Positions 33,868 through 42,642 are shown, counted from the first letter of the stretch. The stretch: DNA of 64,000 bases from Herminiimonas arsenitoxidans (GCF_900130075.1 NZ_LT671418.1:2976001-3040000); one strand, 5' to 3'. Made by a program: numbers and translations. The notes: generated from the letters alone by a model not told the origin.

Positions 33868-34464
33868 TTAAGGCTGTGCTTTTTGCACGAGCGCTTTTTC
33901 TATCTCAGTAACCAGTTTTTTGTCTTCTGGCGTTACTTTTGAAGGATAACTGTCTATGACTTTACCGTTGCGATCCAGCAGGATTTTATGGAAGTTCCAT
34001 TTCGGCGTGGTCGCGCCCGCTGCCATCAGTCCTTTATAAAAAGGATTGCTGTTTGGCCCGATAACCGAGGTTTTGGCAAACATCGGAAATTTCACGCCGT
34101 AGGTGTTGTAGCAAAACTCAGCGATTTCTTTATTGGCACCTGGTTCCTGCTGGCCGAAATCGTTGGAGGCAAAGCCGAGCACCACCAAGCCTTGCGCTTT
34201 GTATTTGGCATAAAGCTGTTCCAATCCTTCGTATTGCCCGGTAAAGCCGCAATAACTTGCCGTATTGACGACCAACAGCACCTTGCCTGCGTACTGGCAA
34301 AGGTTCTGTGGTACTTCATCCTGCAAGCGATTAACGGAGTAATTTAGTGTCGCAGGGCAGGCCGCAGGTGCCGCGGCAGGAGTTTGTGCCATTGCATGCG
34401 TACCGATGCCCAGGCCGCTTAGAAGTACGCAACGCAGAAGCAATCGTATGAATTTATTTGTCAT
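33868..34464 (-). CDS. Glutathione peroxidase-like thiol peroxidase, exported
   Basis: A 198-residue GPx family protein. The ATG at 34464 begins a signal peptide (TNKFIRLLLRCVLLSGLGIG, ending HAMAQ), so it is probably periplasmic. Catalytic Cys72 is in NTASYCGFTGQY, and the supporting Gln (FASNDFGQQEPG) and Trp-Asn (KWNFHKILLD) are present. Most bacterial enzymes of this kind use thioredoxin or another dithiol despite the name. The longer frame to 34554 is less likely because the signal peptide would not be N-terminal. Confidence 0.9.
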   Translation of the reverse strand: MTNKFIRLLLRCVLLSGLGIGTHAMAQTPAAAPAACPATLNYSVNRLQDEVPQNLCQYAGKVLLVVNTASYCGFTGQYEGLEQLYAKYKAQGLVVLGFASNDFGQQEPGANKEIAEFCYNTYGVKFPMFAKTSVIGPNSNPFYKGLMAAGATTPKWNFHKILLDRNGKVIDSYPSKVTPEDKKLVTEIEKALVQKAQP

Positions 34465-34819
34465 GACCAGGCCAATTGAGTGTGTGTTGATGTAGATCAT
34501 ATTGCACCAAGACGCAGGGTTTGTCATGGAGCGGAAAAAATTGCCTATTACCATGTGCTAAGTGAAAAACAGATTGAATTCGGCCTCAGATAGTTTAAAT
34601 TTTTAGTAATTAAGGACTGATTTTTGCGTTCGATTTCAACGTTAAGAAAACATTAAAAAAGCAAGTAACGGCGCGGGATAGACGCGTTTTCGATACTTGA
34701 AAAGAATCGAATCAGGCAATGTTTTTCCAGAGAAATGCGGGCCTGTTTAGTCCCAGATACTGGGTGGGCGGTGGATTTCTTGGTAGAATCAAGGACTTAA
34801 CTCAATTTTTAAGGCGCGT
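34465..34819. other. Intergenic region with promoter elements for the diiron protein
   Basis: An AT-rich stretch of 355 bases between divergent genes. It contains a 13-bp palindrome (34752-34764) and an extended -10 element, TGG followed by TAGAAT (34784-34789), about 30 bp before the ATG of the next gene. I see no reading frame worth calling. Confidence 0.5.
34752..34764. promoter_or_regulatory. Palindrome overlapping the -35 region of the diiron gene
   Basis: CCCAG (34752-34756), ATA, CTGGG (34760-34764). It lies 20 bp upstream of the extended -10 TAGAAT, where a bound protein would block polymerase. A repressor of the TetR or GntR kind would suit a fatty-acid-type gene; that is inference. 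Confidence 0.4.
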
Positions 34820-35668
34820 ATGCTGTACCCAGAATTGTTTAAATCGCTAGAGCAAGTTCGCTGGAACATGGAAAAAGACATTCCATGGGATCAGTTCGAC
34901 GGCTCCAAACTGACCGATGAGCAGGCACAAACGATCCGCATGAATGCGATTACCGAGTGGTCTGCCTTGCCTGCAACCGAAATGTTCTTGCGTGACAATC
35001 GCGGCGACAGTGACTTTTCCGCATTTATGTCGGTTTGGTTCTTCGAAGAGCAAAAGCATTCCTTGGTGCTGATGGAATACCTGCGTCGCTTCCGTCCTGA
35101 ATATGTTCCGACTGAAGAAGAGCTGCACAACGTACGTTTCGAATTCGATCCAGCGCCAGCGCTGGAAACATTGATGATGCATTTCTGCGGCGAAATCCGT
35201 TTGAATCACTGGTACCGTTGCGCCTCCGATTGGCACACAGAGCCTGTCATCAAGCAAATCTACAAAATCATCAGCCAGGATGAAGCACGCCACGGCGGCG
35301 CTTATCTGCGCTACATGAAAAAAGCATTGGTAGAAGTCGGCGATACAGCACGCGCCGCCTTTGCGAAGATCGGCGTCTTGATGGCTTCAGCCCGTCGTAC
35401 GGAAAAACCATTGCACCCGACCAATCTGCACGTGAACCAATCCTTGTTCCCGAACGATACGGTGCAATCGCGTTTGCCTGATCCGGAATGGCTGGAGCGT
35501 TGGCTCGACGGTCAGATCAAGTTCGACAGCGAATGGGAAAAGAAAGTCGTGGATCGCATTCTGCACAATATGTCGCTGTTGTTCGAGCGTACCTTTGGTA
35601 CCGTGCAGGAACTGAATCGCTATCGCAAGGAAGTCGTGACGCGTATCGCAGCTGCACAACCAGTCTGA
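34820..35668 (+). CDS. Diiron ferritin-like protein related to acyl-ACP desaturases
   Basis: A 282-residue helical protein. The carboxylate-bridged diiron pattern is visible as Glu46 (TEWSALPATE), EEQKH ending His80, Glu125 (CGEIRLNHW) and DEARH with Glu155 and His158, like EENRH and DEKRH in stearoyl-ACP desaturase. It is soluble, with no signal peptide. It may desaturate or hydroxylate an acyl chain or act on another substrate. No acyl carrier or electron-transfer gene is adjacent. A terminator follows directly, so it is monocistronic. Confidence 0.8.
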   Translation: MLYPELFKSLEQVRWNMEKDIPWDQFDGSKLTDEQAQTIRMNAITEWSALPATEMFLRDNRGDSDFSAFMSVWFFEEQKHSLVLMEYLRRFRPEYVPTEEELHNVRFEFDPAPALETLMMHFCGEIRLNHWYRCASDWHTEPVIKQIYKIISQDEARHGGAYLRYMKKALVEVGDTARAAFAKIGVLMASARRTEKPLHPTNLHVNQSLFPNDTVQSRLPDPEWLERWLDGQIKFDSEWEKKVVDRILHNMSLLFERTFGTVQELNRYRKEVVTRIAAAQPV

Positions 35669-35685
35669 GTTCGCATCATTCGATT

Positions 35686-35717
35686 AAAAAGCCGCAAGCA
35701 TGTTTGCGGCTTTTTTT
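35686..35717 (+). terminator. Rho-independent terminator of the diiron gene
   Basis: GCCGCAA (35691-35697) with TTGCGGC (35704-35710), flanked by five A and followed by seven T. Confidence 0.9.
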
Positions 35718-35733
35718 ATGTAAAGGAAAAACT

Positions 35734-36192
35734 ATGCAACGTCGCACAATCTTGCAAGCCTTGGCGCTGGTCGGTATGGTTCCGGCGATCTCATTCGCCA
35801 AAGCAAGTCAGCCGGTGATTAATGTATATAAAAGTGCGACCTGCGGTTGCTGTACCGAATGGATTACGCATCTGGAAAAAAATGGTTTCAAGGTAAATGC
35901 GCACAATGTGCCGAATACTGCAGCCTATAGAACCAAATTTGGCGTGCCGCAAGCACTGGGCAGTTGCCACACAGGCGTGGTCAATGGTTATGCGCTGGAA
36001 GGCCATGTGCCGGCGGCTGATATCAAGCGCTTGCTGGCAGAAAAGCCGAAGGCCAAAGGATTGGCTGTTCCTGGCATGCCGATGGGATCGCCTGGGATGG
36101 AAGTAGAGGGCGAGCCGGCCGATGCTTATGATGTCGTGCTGTTTCAGGCGGATGGCTCATCCAGGGTTTACCGACACTATGCCGCCAAGTAA
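35734..36192 (+). CDS. DUF411 periplasmic protein, metal-binding (CopG-like)
   Basis: A 152-residue protein with a signal peptide (residues 1-22, RRTILQALALVGMVPAISFAK). The thioredoxin-like DUF411 domain has the CGCC motif (SATCGCCTEW), a second Cys/His in GSCHTGVVNGYALEGHVPA and a C-terminal Met-rich GMPMGSPGMEVEG. These fit periplasmic copper-handling proteins found in copper-resistance clusters. It shares a bidirectional terminator with a convergent PCuAC copper chaperone, which supports a copper role. AAAGGA precedes the ATG at 35734. Confidence 0.88.
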   Translation: MQRRTILQALALVGMVPAISFAKASQPVINVYKSATCGCCTEWITHLEKNGFKVNAHNVPNTAAYRTKFGVPQALGSCHTGVVNGYALEGHVPAADIKRLLAEKPKAKGLAVPGMPMGSPGMEVEGEPADAYDVVLFQADGSSRVYRHYAAK

Positions 36193-36212
36193 TACTGCGG
36201 GTTGAGACAAAT

Positions 36213-36243
36213 AAAAAAGGACGTTTAAAAACGTCCTTTTTTT
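36213..36243. terminator. Bidirectional terminator between the DUF411 and PCuAC genes
   Basis: AAAAAAGGACGT (36213-36224) pairs with ACGTCCTTTTTT (from 36231), giving an A-rich and a T-rich flank so that it works for both converging genes. Confidence 0.9.
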
Positions 36244-36266
36244 ATTCGGGATTGCCGTGATGACGA

Positions 36267-36758
36267 TCAGTGGTGGTGATGTTCCATGCTGTCGGTTTCT
36301 TCGCTTTTCTTCTTGCCGTCTTCTACAAAGATAGATGTTTCTATCTTCCCGGCTTTTTTGAAGGTCAATGTCAGTGGGAGTTTGTCGCCCACTTTGAGCG
36401 GTGACTTCAAGCCTATCAACATGATGTGATAACCGTCGCCCGGTTGCATCGCTATTTTTTCCTTGGCTTTGATTTCCAGAGTGCCGACTTCGCGCATGCG
36501 CATCACATGGTCTGCTGTCATCGACATGGTGTGGATTTCTACCGATGCCGCCACTGGTGATTTGGCTGAGATCAAGGTGTCGGCGCTATTGCCCTTGTTT
36601 TCCAATGTCAGATAAGCGCCGCCGCTGGTTTGACCTGCGACTGTGGCGCGTGCATAAGGATGGTCGACAGAGATATCGCCGACGCGATAGTCGTGAGCAA
36701 CAGCAGCTGTACTGATTGCGAATGTAAGGACGGCGAAAGAAAGTTGACGCAGGTTCAT
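36267..36758 (-). CDS. PCuAC-type periplasmic copper chaperone
   Basis: A 163-residue protein with signal peptide (residues 1-21, ending AVAHD). The PCuAC copper site H-x-M...H-x-M is formed by IHTMSM, MRMREV and GYHIMLIGL. Family members deliver Cu(I) to the CuA centre of cytochrome oxidase, often with Sco. A cox operon and two Sco-like proteins lie 3-12 kb away. The C-terminus is an extra Lys/Glu-rich tail ending in four histidines, which could bind metal too. Confidence 0.92.
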   Translation of the reverse strand: MNLRQLSFAVLTFAISTAAVAHDYRVGDISVDHPYARATVAGQTSGGAYLTLENKGNSADTLISAKSPVAASVEIHTMSMTADHVMRMREVGTLEIKAKEKIAMQPGDGYHIMLIGLKSPLKVGDKLPLTLTFKKAGKIETSIFVEDGKKKSEETDSMEHHHH

Positions 36759-36836
36759 GAGATTCCTTGGGTGAGGATACAGCCGGCTTCGGAGGTCAAA
36801 AGAGTGTGCTTATCGTAGCCTAAAACAAAACGATGC

Positions 36837-37319
36837 TTATTGGCCACCGGCAAAATTGTTTTGTCGCCACGCTTCATACACGACGACTGCAACGGTGTTG
36901 GATAAATTCAGACTGCGATTATCTGGCCGCATCGGTAAACGTATACGTTGCGATGGTGGAAAGGATTCGCGCAAGCTGGTTTCCAAGCCTTTGGTTTCCG
37001 AACCGAAGACAAAAATATCGCCAGGTTGGAAAGCAAGATTGGCAAATGGTGTCGAGCCATGTGTCGTCATCGCAAACATGCGTGCCGGATTCAGTGGCTG
37101 CTCGGCTGGGAATGACTCCAGAAATGCTTGCCAGTTGCTATGCACCTTCATTTGCGCGTAGTCGTGATAATCGAGGCCGGCACGACGCATCTTGGCATCA
37201 TCAAGTGGGAAGCCTAGCGGTTCGACCAAATGCAGTTGCGCGCCGGTATTGGCACACAGGCGAATGATGTTGCCGGTATTGGGTGGGATTTCTGGTTCAA
37301 CCAGTACAACATGAAACAA
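36837..37319 (-). CDS. trmL: tRNA (cytidine(34)-2'-O)-methyltransferase TrmL
   Basis: A SPOUT-class RNA methyltransferase that 2'-O-methylates the wobble base of tRNA-Leu. The trefoil-knot motifs are NTGNIIRLCANTG, VFGSETKGLETSL and IRLPMRPDNRSLNLSNTVAVVVYE. I set the start at a TTG (37319) because a perfect GAGGAG (37327-37332) stands seven bases upstream; the ATG triplets that would extend it by five or six codons overlap that ribosome-binding site and have none of their own. The product is 160 residues, normal for the family. Confidence 0.92.
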   Translation of the reverse strand: MFHVVLVEPEIPPNTGNIIRLCANTGAQLHLVEPLGFPLDDAKMRRAGLDYHDYAQMKVHSNWQAFLESFPAEQPLNPARMFAMTTHGSTPFANLAFQPGDIFVFGSETKGLETSLRESFPPSQRIRLPMRPDNRSLNLSNTVAVVVYEAWRQNNFAGGQ

Positions 37320-37406
37320 AGTGATTCTCCTCATCAAGCAGGTCGCCAGTTTATTGCGAAAGCGGGCAGGTGGCTTGGGTTTTTTACGGGATACCAGATG
37401 GCGGCT

Positions 37407-38150
37407 TTATTTCGGCGGTGTTCTGGCGAAGACGAAGTTGGTGACACGGCTTGCACCATATCGCTTCAAGGTTGCGGCGATTTCATTCAATGTCTCTCCA
37501 GTTGTCAGGACATCATCCACGATGCCTATATGCTGGCCGCGTACCAGTGCGGCCGCTTGCGGTGACAGAATAAAAGCGTGGCGAATGTTCTGGTGTCGTT
37601 CGGCTGGTGGCAGTAGCGCTTGCATAGCAGTGTCGTGCGTGCGCTCTAGCAACTGTGGCTCCAGTGGAATGGCAATCGCATGAGATAAGGGTTTGGCAAT
37701 TTCGAGTGCCTGATTGAAGCCGCGTTCGGCCAATCGTTTTTCGCCTAGCGGGACGGCCGTCAATAAGGTCGGCATGGCAAATGCGCGTTCGCGCAAGATT
37801 GCATCCAGCATCAGACGAGCAAACAAAGGTGCCAATGCCAGGCGATTACCAAATTTGAGCGCGAGTACCAAATGGTCGATAGGCGCGGTGTAATCGCTGG
37901 CCACGATGGTGGCGTCGAAGGCGCGCGGATTGCGCAGGCATTCGCCGCATTGTTGTGGTGCTGTTGTCGTATGCGCAAGCGGCGATGCGCATAGTCTGCA
38001 GCGCGACGGATGGCGGCTAAAGAATTGTGCGGCGCAGTCTTGGCACAAAGCCGTCTCATCGGTGATGCCGCAGAGCGCACACGACGAAGGAATCGCCGCC
38101 GGGAGGCGTCGAATGATGTGTCGGGACCAGTCAAGAAAACGATAAAGCAT
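37407..38150 (-). CDS. comF: ComF family phosphoribosyltransferase-like protein
   Basis: A 247-residue protein with an N-terminal zinc-finger region (CALC, CQDC, CRLC, CGEC) and a C-terminal type I phosphoribosyltransferase fold with the PRPP motif GIVDDVLTTGET. ComF/GntX proteins take part in DNA uptake or processing in competent bacteria, with uncertain biochemistry. It is in the same direction as trmL and divergent from the methyltransferase, an arrangement common in Burkholderiales. Confidence 0.92.
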   Translation of the reverse strand: MLYRFLDWSRHIIRRLPAAIPSSCALCGITDETALCQDCAAQFFSRHPSRCRLCASPLAHTTTAPQQCGECLRNPRAFDATIVASDYTAPIDHLVLALKFGNRLALAPLFARLMLDAILRERAFAMPTLLTAVPLGEKRLAERGFNQALEIAKPLSHAIAIPLEPQLLERTHDTAMQALLPPAERHQNIRHAFILSPQAAALVRGQHIGIVDDVLTTGETLNEIAATLKRYGASRVTNFVFARTPPK

Positions 38151-38223
38151 CGCGCAATCCAGCCTTCCTACGTGTAAGCGTGTAAACTTGCGCGCATTAT
38201 CTCATTGAAGCATTTCATTACTC

Positions 38224-39168
38224 GTGTCCGCCCATCCTCCCCAGCCCGACTCCAAACTCAGTGCGCCGATAGACTTGAATCGTGTGCGTACACTGTTCAG
38301 TGATCCTGCGCGCATTATTGATTCCAGCTTCTTGCGACGCGAGATTGCTACTCGTATGCATGAACGTTTGGCGCTAGTCAAAATTTCACCTGAGCACGTG
38401 CTGGATGCCGGTTGCGGCGAAGGTGCGGATCTGACGACCTTGCAAAAACGCTTCCCGCAGGCAGTCATGCTTGGACTGGATGCGTCGCCAGCGATGCTGG
38501 CTGCGGCGCAGGAAAGTCAGGTTGCGGCCTTATCGTCTATGAACCGCTTGCTGCAGCAATGGCTGCCGGCCAGCATGGGCTTGGGCAAGGACTCGAGTGC
38601 AAGTCTATTGTGCGGCAATTTTGCGCGACTTCCACTGGGCATCAATGCAGTCGATCTGGTCTGGTCCAATCTGGCGCTGCATTGGCATCCGCAGCCGGAT
38701 CAGGTGTTTGTCGAATGGCGAAGGGTATTGCGTCAGGATGGTTTGCTGATGTTTTCCTGCTTTGGTCCCGATACATTTAAAGAACTGCGTGCCGCGTTCG
38801 CGGCGGCTGATGATGAGCCACATGTGTTGCCATTTGTGGACATGCATGATTTTGGTGACATGCTGGTTAATGCCGGTTTTTCGACGCCGGTGATGGACAT
38901 GGAAACGCTGACCGTGACATACGGCACGGTAGAAAAGCTACTGGAAGACGTGCGTGCCTTGGGCGGCAATCCGCTGGATACCCGACGCAGAGGACTGCTT
39001 GGTAAAAAGGCATGGCAACGAGCGGTGGATGTGCTGGAGCAAAGTCGCGGCGCGGACGGGAAAGTCCCGCTCACCTTCGAAGTTGTCTATGGGCACGCAT
39101 TTCGTCCGGCGCCACGCGCAACAGCAAGTGGCGAGTCAATTATCCGTTTTGATCCACCAAAAAGATAA
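38224..39168 (+). CDS. SAM-dependent methyltransferase, BioC-like
   Basis: A 314-residue class I methyltransferase. The SAM site begins VLDAGCGEGADLT, with LGLDASPAML and the WSNLALHWHPQPDQVFVEWRRVL segment that resembles BioC (malonyl-ACP O-methyltransferase), the starter of biotin synthesis. The start is a GTG at 38224 with a weak ribosome-binding site; no nearby in-frame ATG precedes the conserved region. No other biotin genes are in view, so BioC is likely by family and not proven by context. Confidence 0.82.
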   Translation: MSAHPPQPDSKLSAPIDLNRVRTLFSDPARIIDSSFLRREIATRMHERLALVKISPEHVLDAGCGEGADLTTLQKRFPQAVMLGLDASPAMLAAAQESQVAALSSMNRLLQQWLPASMGLGKDSSASLLCGNFARLPLGINAVDLVWSNLALHWHPQPDQVFVEWRRVLRQDGLLMFSCFGPDTFKELRAAFAAADDEPHVLPFVDMHDFGDMLVNAGFSTPVMDMETLTVTYGTVEKLLEDVRALGGNPLDTRRRGLLGKKAWQRAVDVLEQSRGADGKVPLTFEVVYGHAFRPAPRATASGESIIRFDPPKR

Positions 39169-39704
39169 AAATATTTGCCAAATAGACATCAATTTTGCGC
39201 TTCGCACAATTGAAAAAGGTTTCTCCTGGATAATTAAAAGCACTCATCCAGTTTTCGTATTTGCAGCACTTGAAACGCGCGAAAAGCACTTAAACAAGGG
39301 GCATGGCCATTTGTTTTTATGCTTGATAACAAAACCCTTTCCATCTTATACTTCGACGGTTTTGCGTGCACTTGGCGTTCAAGTGGCGTGTGATGGCTAA
39401 CTGATAATGCTTGCTGCAACATAATCGCTCGATATTTCCGCGACGATTTGCTGGGATTGCGTTGGTTTCGGCCGAAAAGCGCAGCAATTCAAGTTAGTAC
39501 GTTATTAATACAAAGATCGATCCGCCAGCGAAGCGGCATCGACTGATAGGTCGGAATTCCTCGGTATACGTGTTGCACGTGGGGTGATTTTGACGAAATA
39601 CAAGAAAGAGGCGCGAGTTCATCTATGAACTGCGTTAGGAGCTGGGGCTTGCATTTGTGCCCGGTGGTTAAAACAGAATTCTTATTTGGGTTTTTGGGGA
39701 AATC
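39169..39704. other. Long leader region of the cox operon
   Basis: A 536-base stretch with no normal-sized gene. It holds a good sigma70 promoter at 39323-39352, an inverted repeat AGTTCAT/ATGAACT at 39616-39631, a short ACGTG/CACGT hairpin, and a 27-codon frame that overlaps the coxB start. If transcription begins at the promoter above, the mRNA leader is about 345 bases. Confidence 0.5.
39323..39352 (+). promoter_or_regulatory. Candidate sigma70 promoter for the cox operon
   Basis: TTGATA (39323-39328), an 18-base spacer and TATACT (39347-39352). Both hexamers are close to consensus. It lies about 350 bp upstream of coxB. Confidence 0.55.
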
Positions 39705-39708
39705 ATGA
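39625..39708 (+). CDS. Possible 27-residue leader peptide overlapping coxB
   Basis: ATG at 39625 opens a 27-codon frame whose stop TGA overlaps the coxB ATG (ATGA at 39705-39708). The peptide is MNCVRSWGLHL... with two cysteines and a hydrophobic FLFGFLG near its end. An AAAGAGG stands 13 bases upstream, rather far. The overlap would allow translational coupling, but a chance frame of this size is possible. Confidence 0.25.
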   Translation: MNCVRSWGLHLCPVVKTEFLFGFLGKS

Positions 39709-40865
39709 AACATGCGAAGCGCCTTCAATCTTTGATGCTCGGTGCGTCGTTCCTGGCGGCTGGTTTGCCGTCTTGGGCGGTAACCGATAGTCCCGGCGGA
39801 CCTGCAGTGCGTCAGCTCAATTTTCACGAGCCTGTAACGCAAATCGCAGAGCAAATCTATTCACTGCACACATTAATGCTGATCATCTGTCTGGTGATCT
39901 TTGTTGCTGTGTTCGGCGTCATGTTTTATTCGATCATCAAGCATCGCAAGTCGCTCGGTCATAAATCGGCCACTTTTCATGAAAGCACCGCGGTTGAGAT
40001 CGCGTGGACCATCGTCCCTTTCCTGATTGTTATCGGTATGGCACTGCCTGCGACCAAGACAGTCGTGGCGATGAAAGATACCTCCAATGCAGATATCACC
40101 ATTAAAGCCACTGGTATGCAGTGGAAATGGGGTTACAACTATCTGAACGGTGAAGGCGAAGGCATCAACTTCCTGTCGAATCTGTCCACCCCACGCGAGC
40201 AAATCACCAATTCCAGCATTGCTAAAAACGAAAACTACCTGATCGAAGTCGACAATCCAGTCGTCGTGCCGGTCAACAAGAAGATTCGTATTGTTCTGAC
40301 CGCCAATGACGTGATACACGCATGGATGATTCCTGCGTTCGGCGTCAAGCAAGATGCGATTCCTGGTTTTGTACGCGACACCTGGTTCAAGGCCGAGAAA
40401 ATCGGTACTTACCGTGGTCAGTGCGCCGAGTTGTGCGGTAAAGATCACGCCTTCATGCCTATCGTTGTCAATGTCGTCAGTGACGAAGACTACAAAGCAT
40501 GGGTAGATGGCAAGAAAAAAGAAATGGCTGCCAATGCGGATGATCCTACCAAGACATGGACGGTAGATGAACTCGTGCAGCGCGGCGAAAAAGTCTACAC
40601 AGCCAACTGTATCGCTTGCCATCAGGCAAACGGTAAAGGCGTACCCGGCAGCTTCCCTGCACTGGATGCGTCCCCGATTGTTACCGGACCGAAAGCAGCC
40701 AACATCCATATGGTGATGGAAGGCAAGGGTGCGATGCCTTCATGGAAGCCTGTGTTGTCGGATACAGAGATCGCTGCGGTGATTACCTATACCCGCAATC
40801 ACTGGTCCAACAAGGCTGCGGAAAACATTGTCCAACCAGCAGAAGTGCTGGCTGCGCGTAAGTAA
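39705..40865 (+). CDS. coxB: Cytochrome c oxidase subunit II with fused cytochrome c domain
   Basis: A 386-residue membrane subunit that takes electrons at the CuA centre. A signal-like N-terminus is followed by two spans (about 57-80 and 97-117) and the periplasmic CuA domain with the ligand cluster GQCAELCGKDHAFMP. Unlike the plain subunit II it continues with a class I cytochrome c domain: CIACH heme-binding motif and the Met ligand region KGAMPSWKP, so the enzyme is a caa3-type oxidase. It leads the operon with coxA 18 bp downstream. Confidence 0.96.
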   Translation: MKHAKRLQSLMLGASFLAAGLPSWAVTDSPGGPAVRQLNFHEPVTQIAEQIYSLHTLMLIICLVIFVAVFGVMFYSIIKHRKSLGHKSATFHESTAVEIAWTIVPFLIVIGMALPATKTVVAMKDTSNADITIKATGMQWKWGYNYLNGEGEGINFLSNLSTPREQITNSSIAKNENYLIEVDNPVVVPVNKKIRIVLTANDVIHAWMIPAFGVKQDAIPGFVRDTWFKAEKIGTYRGQCAELCGKDHAFMPIVVNVVSDEDYKAWVDGKKKEMAANADDPTKTWTVDELVQRGEKVYTANCIACHQANGKGVPGSFPALDASPIVTGPKAANIHMVMEGKGAMPSWKPVLSDTEIAAVITYTRNHWSNKAAENIVQPAEVLAARK

Positions 40866-40883
40866 TTGAATCGGGAGACAGAG

Positions 40884-42485
40884 ATGAGTACAACCGCAGT
40901 CGATCACGCACACGATCACTCGCACGACCACGACCATGCGCACGATCATCCGCATGGCTGGCGTCGTTGGGTATACGCGACTAACCACAAGGATATCGGT
41001 ACGCTCTACCTGTGGTTTTCGTTCGTAATGTTGTTGTCCGGTGGCTTCTTGGCGATGTTGATACGCGCCGAGTTGTTCCAACCTGGCTTGCAATTGATGC
41101 AACCGGAATTCTTCAATCAACTGACCACCATGCACGGCATCATGATGGTGTTCGGCGCGATTATGCCGGCCTTCGTTGGTTTCGCTAACTGGATGGTGCC
41201 ACTGCAAATCGGCGCATCTGATATGGCGTTTGCACGGATGAACAACTTCTCGTTCTGGTTGTTGCCACCTGCTGCGATTCTGCTGGCCGTGTCCTTCCTG
41301 GTTCCTGGTGGCGCGACTGCTGCTGGTTGGACACTGTACGCACCGCTGTCGACCCAAATGGGTCCTGGTATGGACATGGCAATTTTTGCCCTGCATATCA
41401 TGGGTGCATCGTCGATCATGGGTTCGATCAACATCATCGTCACTATCTTGAACATGCGCGCGCCTGGCATGACCTTGATGAAGTTGCCGATGTTCTGCTG
41501 GACCTGGTTGATTACTGCTTACTTGCTGATCGCTGTGATGCCGGTTCTGGCTGGCGCGATTACCATGACATTGACCGATCGCCATTTCGGCACATCGTTC
41601 TTTAATGCTGCTGGTGGCGGTGATCCAGTCATGTATCAACACATTTTCTGGTTCTTCGGACATCCAGAGGTGTACATCATGATTTTGCCGGCGTTTGGCA
41701 TCGTTTCGCACATCATTCCTACCTTCGCGCGCAAGCAGTTGTTCGGCTATGCATCGATGGTGTACGCAACAGCTTCCATCGCGATTCTGTCGTTCATGGT
41801 GTGGGCGCATCACATGTTCACCACCGGTATGCCGGTGACTGCACAGTTGTTCTTCATGTACGCAACGATGCTGATTGCGGTACCGACCGGCGTGAAGATT
41901 TTCAACTGGATCGCAACGATGTGGCGTGGTTCGATGACATTCGAAACACCTATGTTGTTCGCAATCGGCTTTATCTTCGTGTTCACGATGGGTGGTTTCA
42001 CCGGCCTGATTCTGGCTGTGACACCGATCGATATTCAACTGCAAGATACGTATTACGTTGTTGCCCACTTCCACTATGTGTTAGTGGCTGGTTCCTTGTT
42101 TGCCTTGTTCGCTGGTTTCTATTACTGGGGACCAAAGTGGACGGGTTACATGTACAACGAAACACGCGGCAAGATCCATTTCTGGGGCTCGCTGATTTTG
42201 TTCAACGTCACCTTCTTCCCTATGCACTTCCTGGGATTGGCCGGTATGCCACGTCGTTACGCTGATTACCCAGCGCAGTTCACCGACTTCAACATGATCG
42301 CGTCGATAGGTGGTTTGGGCTTCGGTTTGATGCAGGTTTATTTCTTGTTTGCAGTTGTGATCCCGTCAATCAAAGGCGGCGTTCCTGCATCAGATAAACC
42401 ATGGGAAGGCGCAGAAGGTCTGGAATGGACTGTACCTAGCCCAGCACCGTTCCATACATTTGAAACTCCTCCAACAGTAAAATAA
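40884..42485 (+). CDS. coxA: Cytochrome c oxidase subunit I
   Basis: A 533-residue, 12-span catalytic subunit with heme a, heme a3 and CuB. The CuB/Tyr motif [10 protein letters not shown], the HHMFTTGM pair and the HFHYVLV heme ligands are intact, and the K-channel region is present. The ATG at 40884 follows GGGAG; the earlier TTG is rejected. The N-terminus is a soluble histidine/aspartate-rich tail (alternating HD, about residues 8-28) that could bind copper. It is followed by an intercistronic hairpin. Confidence 0.97.
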   Translation: MSTTAVDHAHDHSHDHDHAHDHPHGWRRWVYATNHKDIGTLYLWFSFVMLLSGGFLAMLIRAELFQPGLQLMQPEFFNQLTTMHGIMMVFGAIMPAFVGFANWMVPLQIGASDMAFARMNNFSFWLLPPAAILLAVSFLVPGGATAAGWTLYAPLSTQMGPGMDMAIFALHIMGASSIMGSINIIVTILNMRAPGMTLMKLPMFCWTWLITAYLLIAVMPVLAGAITMTLTDRHFGTSFFNAAGGGDPVMYQHIFWFFGHPEVYIMILPAFGIVSHIIPTFARKQLFGYASMVYATASIAILSFMVWAHHMFTTGMPVTAQLFFMYATMLIAVPTGVKIFNWIATMWRGSMTFETPMLFAIGFIFVFTMGGFTGLILAVTPIDIQLQDTYYVVAHFHYVLVAGSLFALFAGFYYWGPKWTGYMYNETRGKIHFWGSLILFNVTFFPMHFLGLAGMPRRYADYPAQFTDFNMIASIGGLGFGLMQVYFLFAVVIPSIKGGVPASDKPWEGAEGLEWTVPSPAPFHTFETPPTVK

Positions 42486-42490
42486 ACGGA

Positions 42491-42512
42491 GTGGCAGGCG
42501 TGAGCCTGCCAC
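42491..42512 (+). other. Intercistronic hairpin after coxA
   Basis: GTGGCAGGC (42491-42499) pairs perfectly with GCCTGCCAC (42504-42512) around GTGA. There is no T-run, and the next small gene starts seven bases later. Likely an RNA-stability element giving extra coxBA message. Confidence 0.6.
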
Positions 42513-42518
42513 ATTGCG

Positions 42519-42635
42519 ATGTCGGATCATAAGACGGAACAGAAAAAGCGTAACCTGCGGACGGCCCTGATACTTGGGGTAGTCGCAGCGATGTTCATGT
42601 TCGGTGTAATCGCAAAACGCTTGTGGTTTGTTTAG
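42519..42635 (+). CDS. Cytochrome oxidase small assembly protein
   Basis: A 38-residue frame: a basic, polar N-terminus (SDHKTEQKKRNLRT) and one membrane span (ALILGVVAAMFMFGVIAKRLW). Size, position between coxA and ctaG and the single-span design match the small assembly protein annotated at this spot in other betaproteobacteria. No clear ribosome-binding site is visible; the hairpin directly upstream may matter for its translation. CtaG follows seven bases after the stop. Confidence 0.8.
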   Translation: MSDHKTEQKKRNLRTALILGVVAAMFMFGVIAKRLWFV

Positions 42636-42642
42636 GGTAAAG

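Noticed and set aside
40740-42074. A 444-codon minus-strand frame opposite coxA
   Set aside because: Composition is a His/Arg/Gln-rich shadow of the strongly biased coxA codons; coxA on the plus strand is unmistakable.
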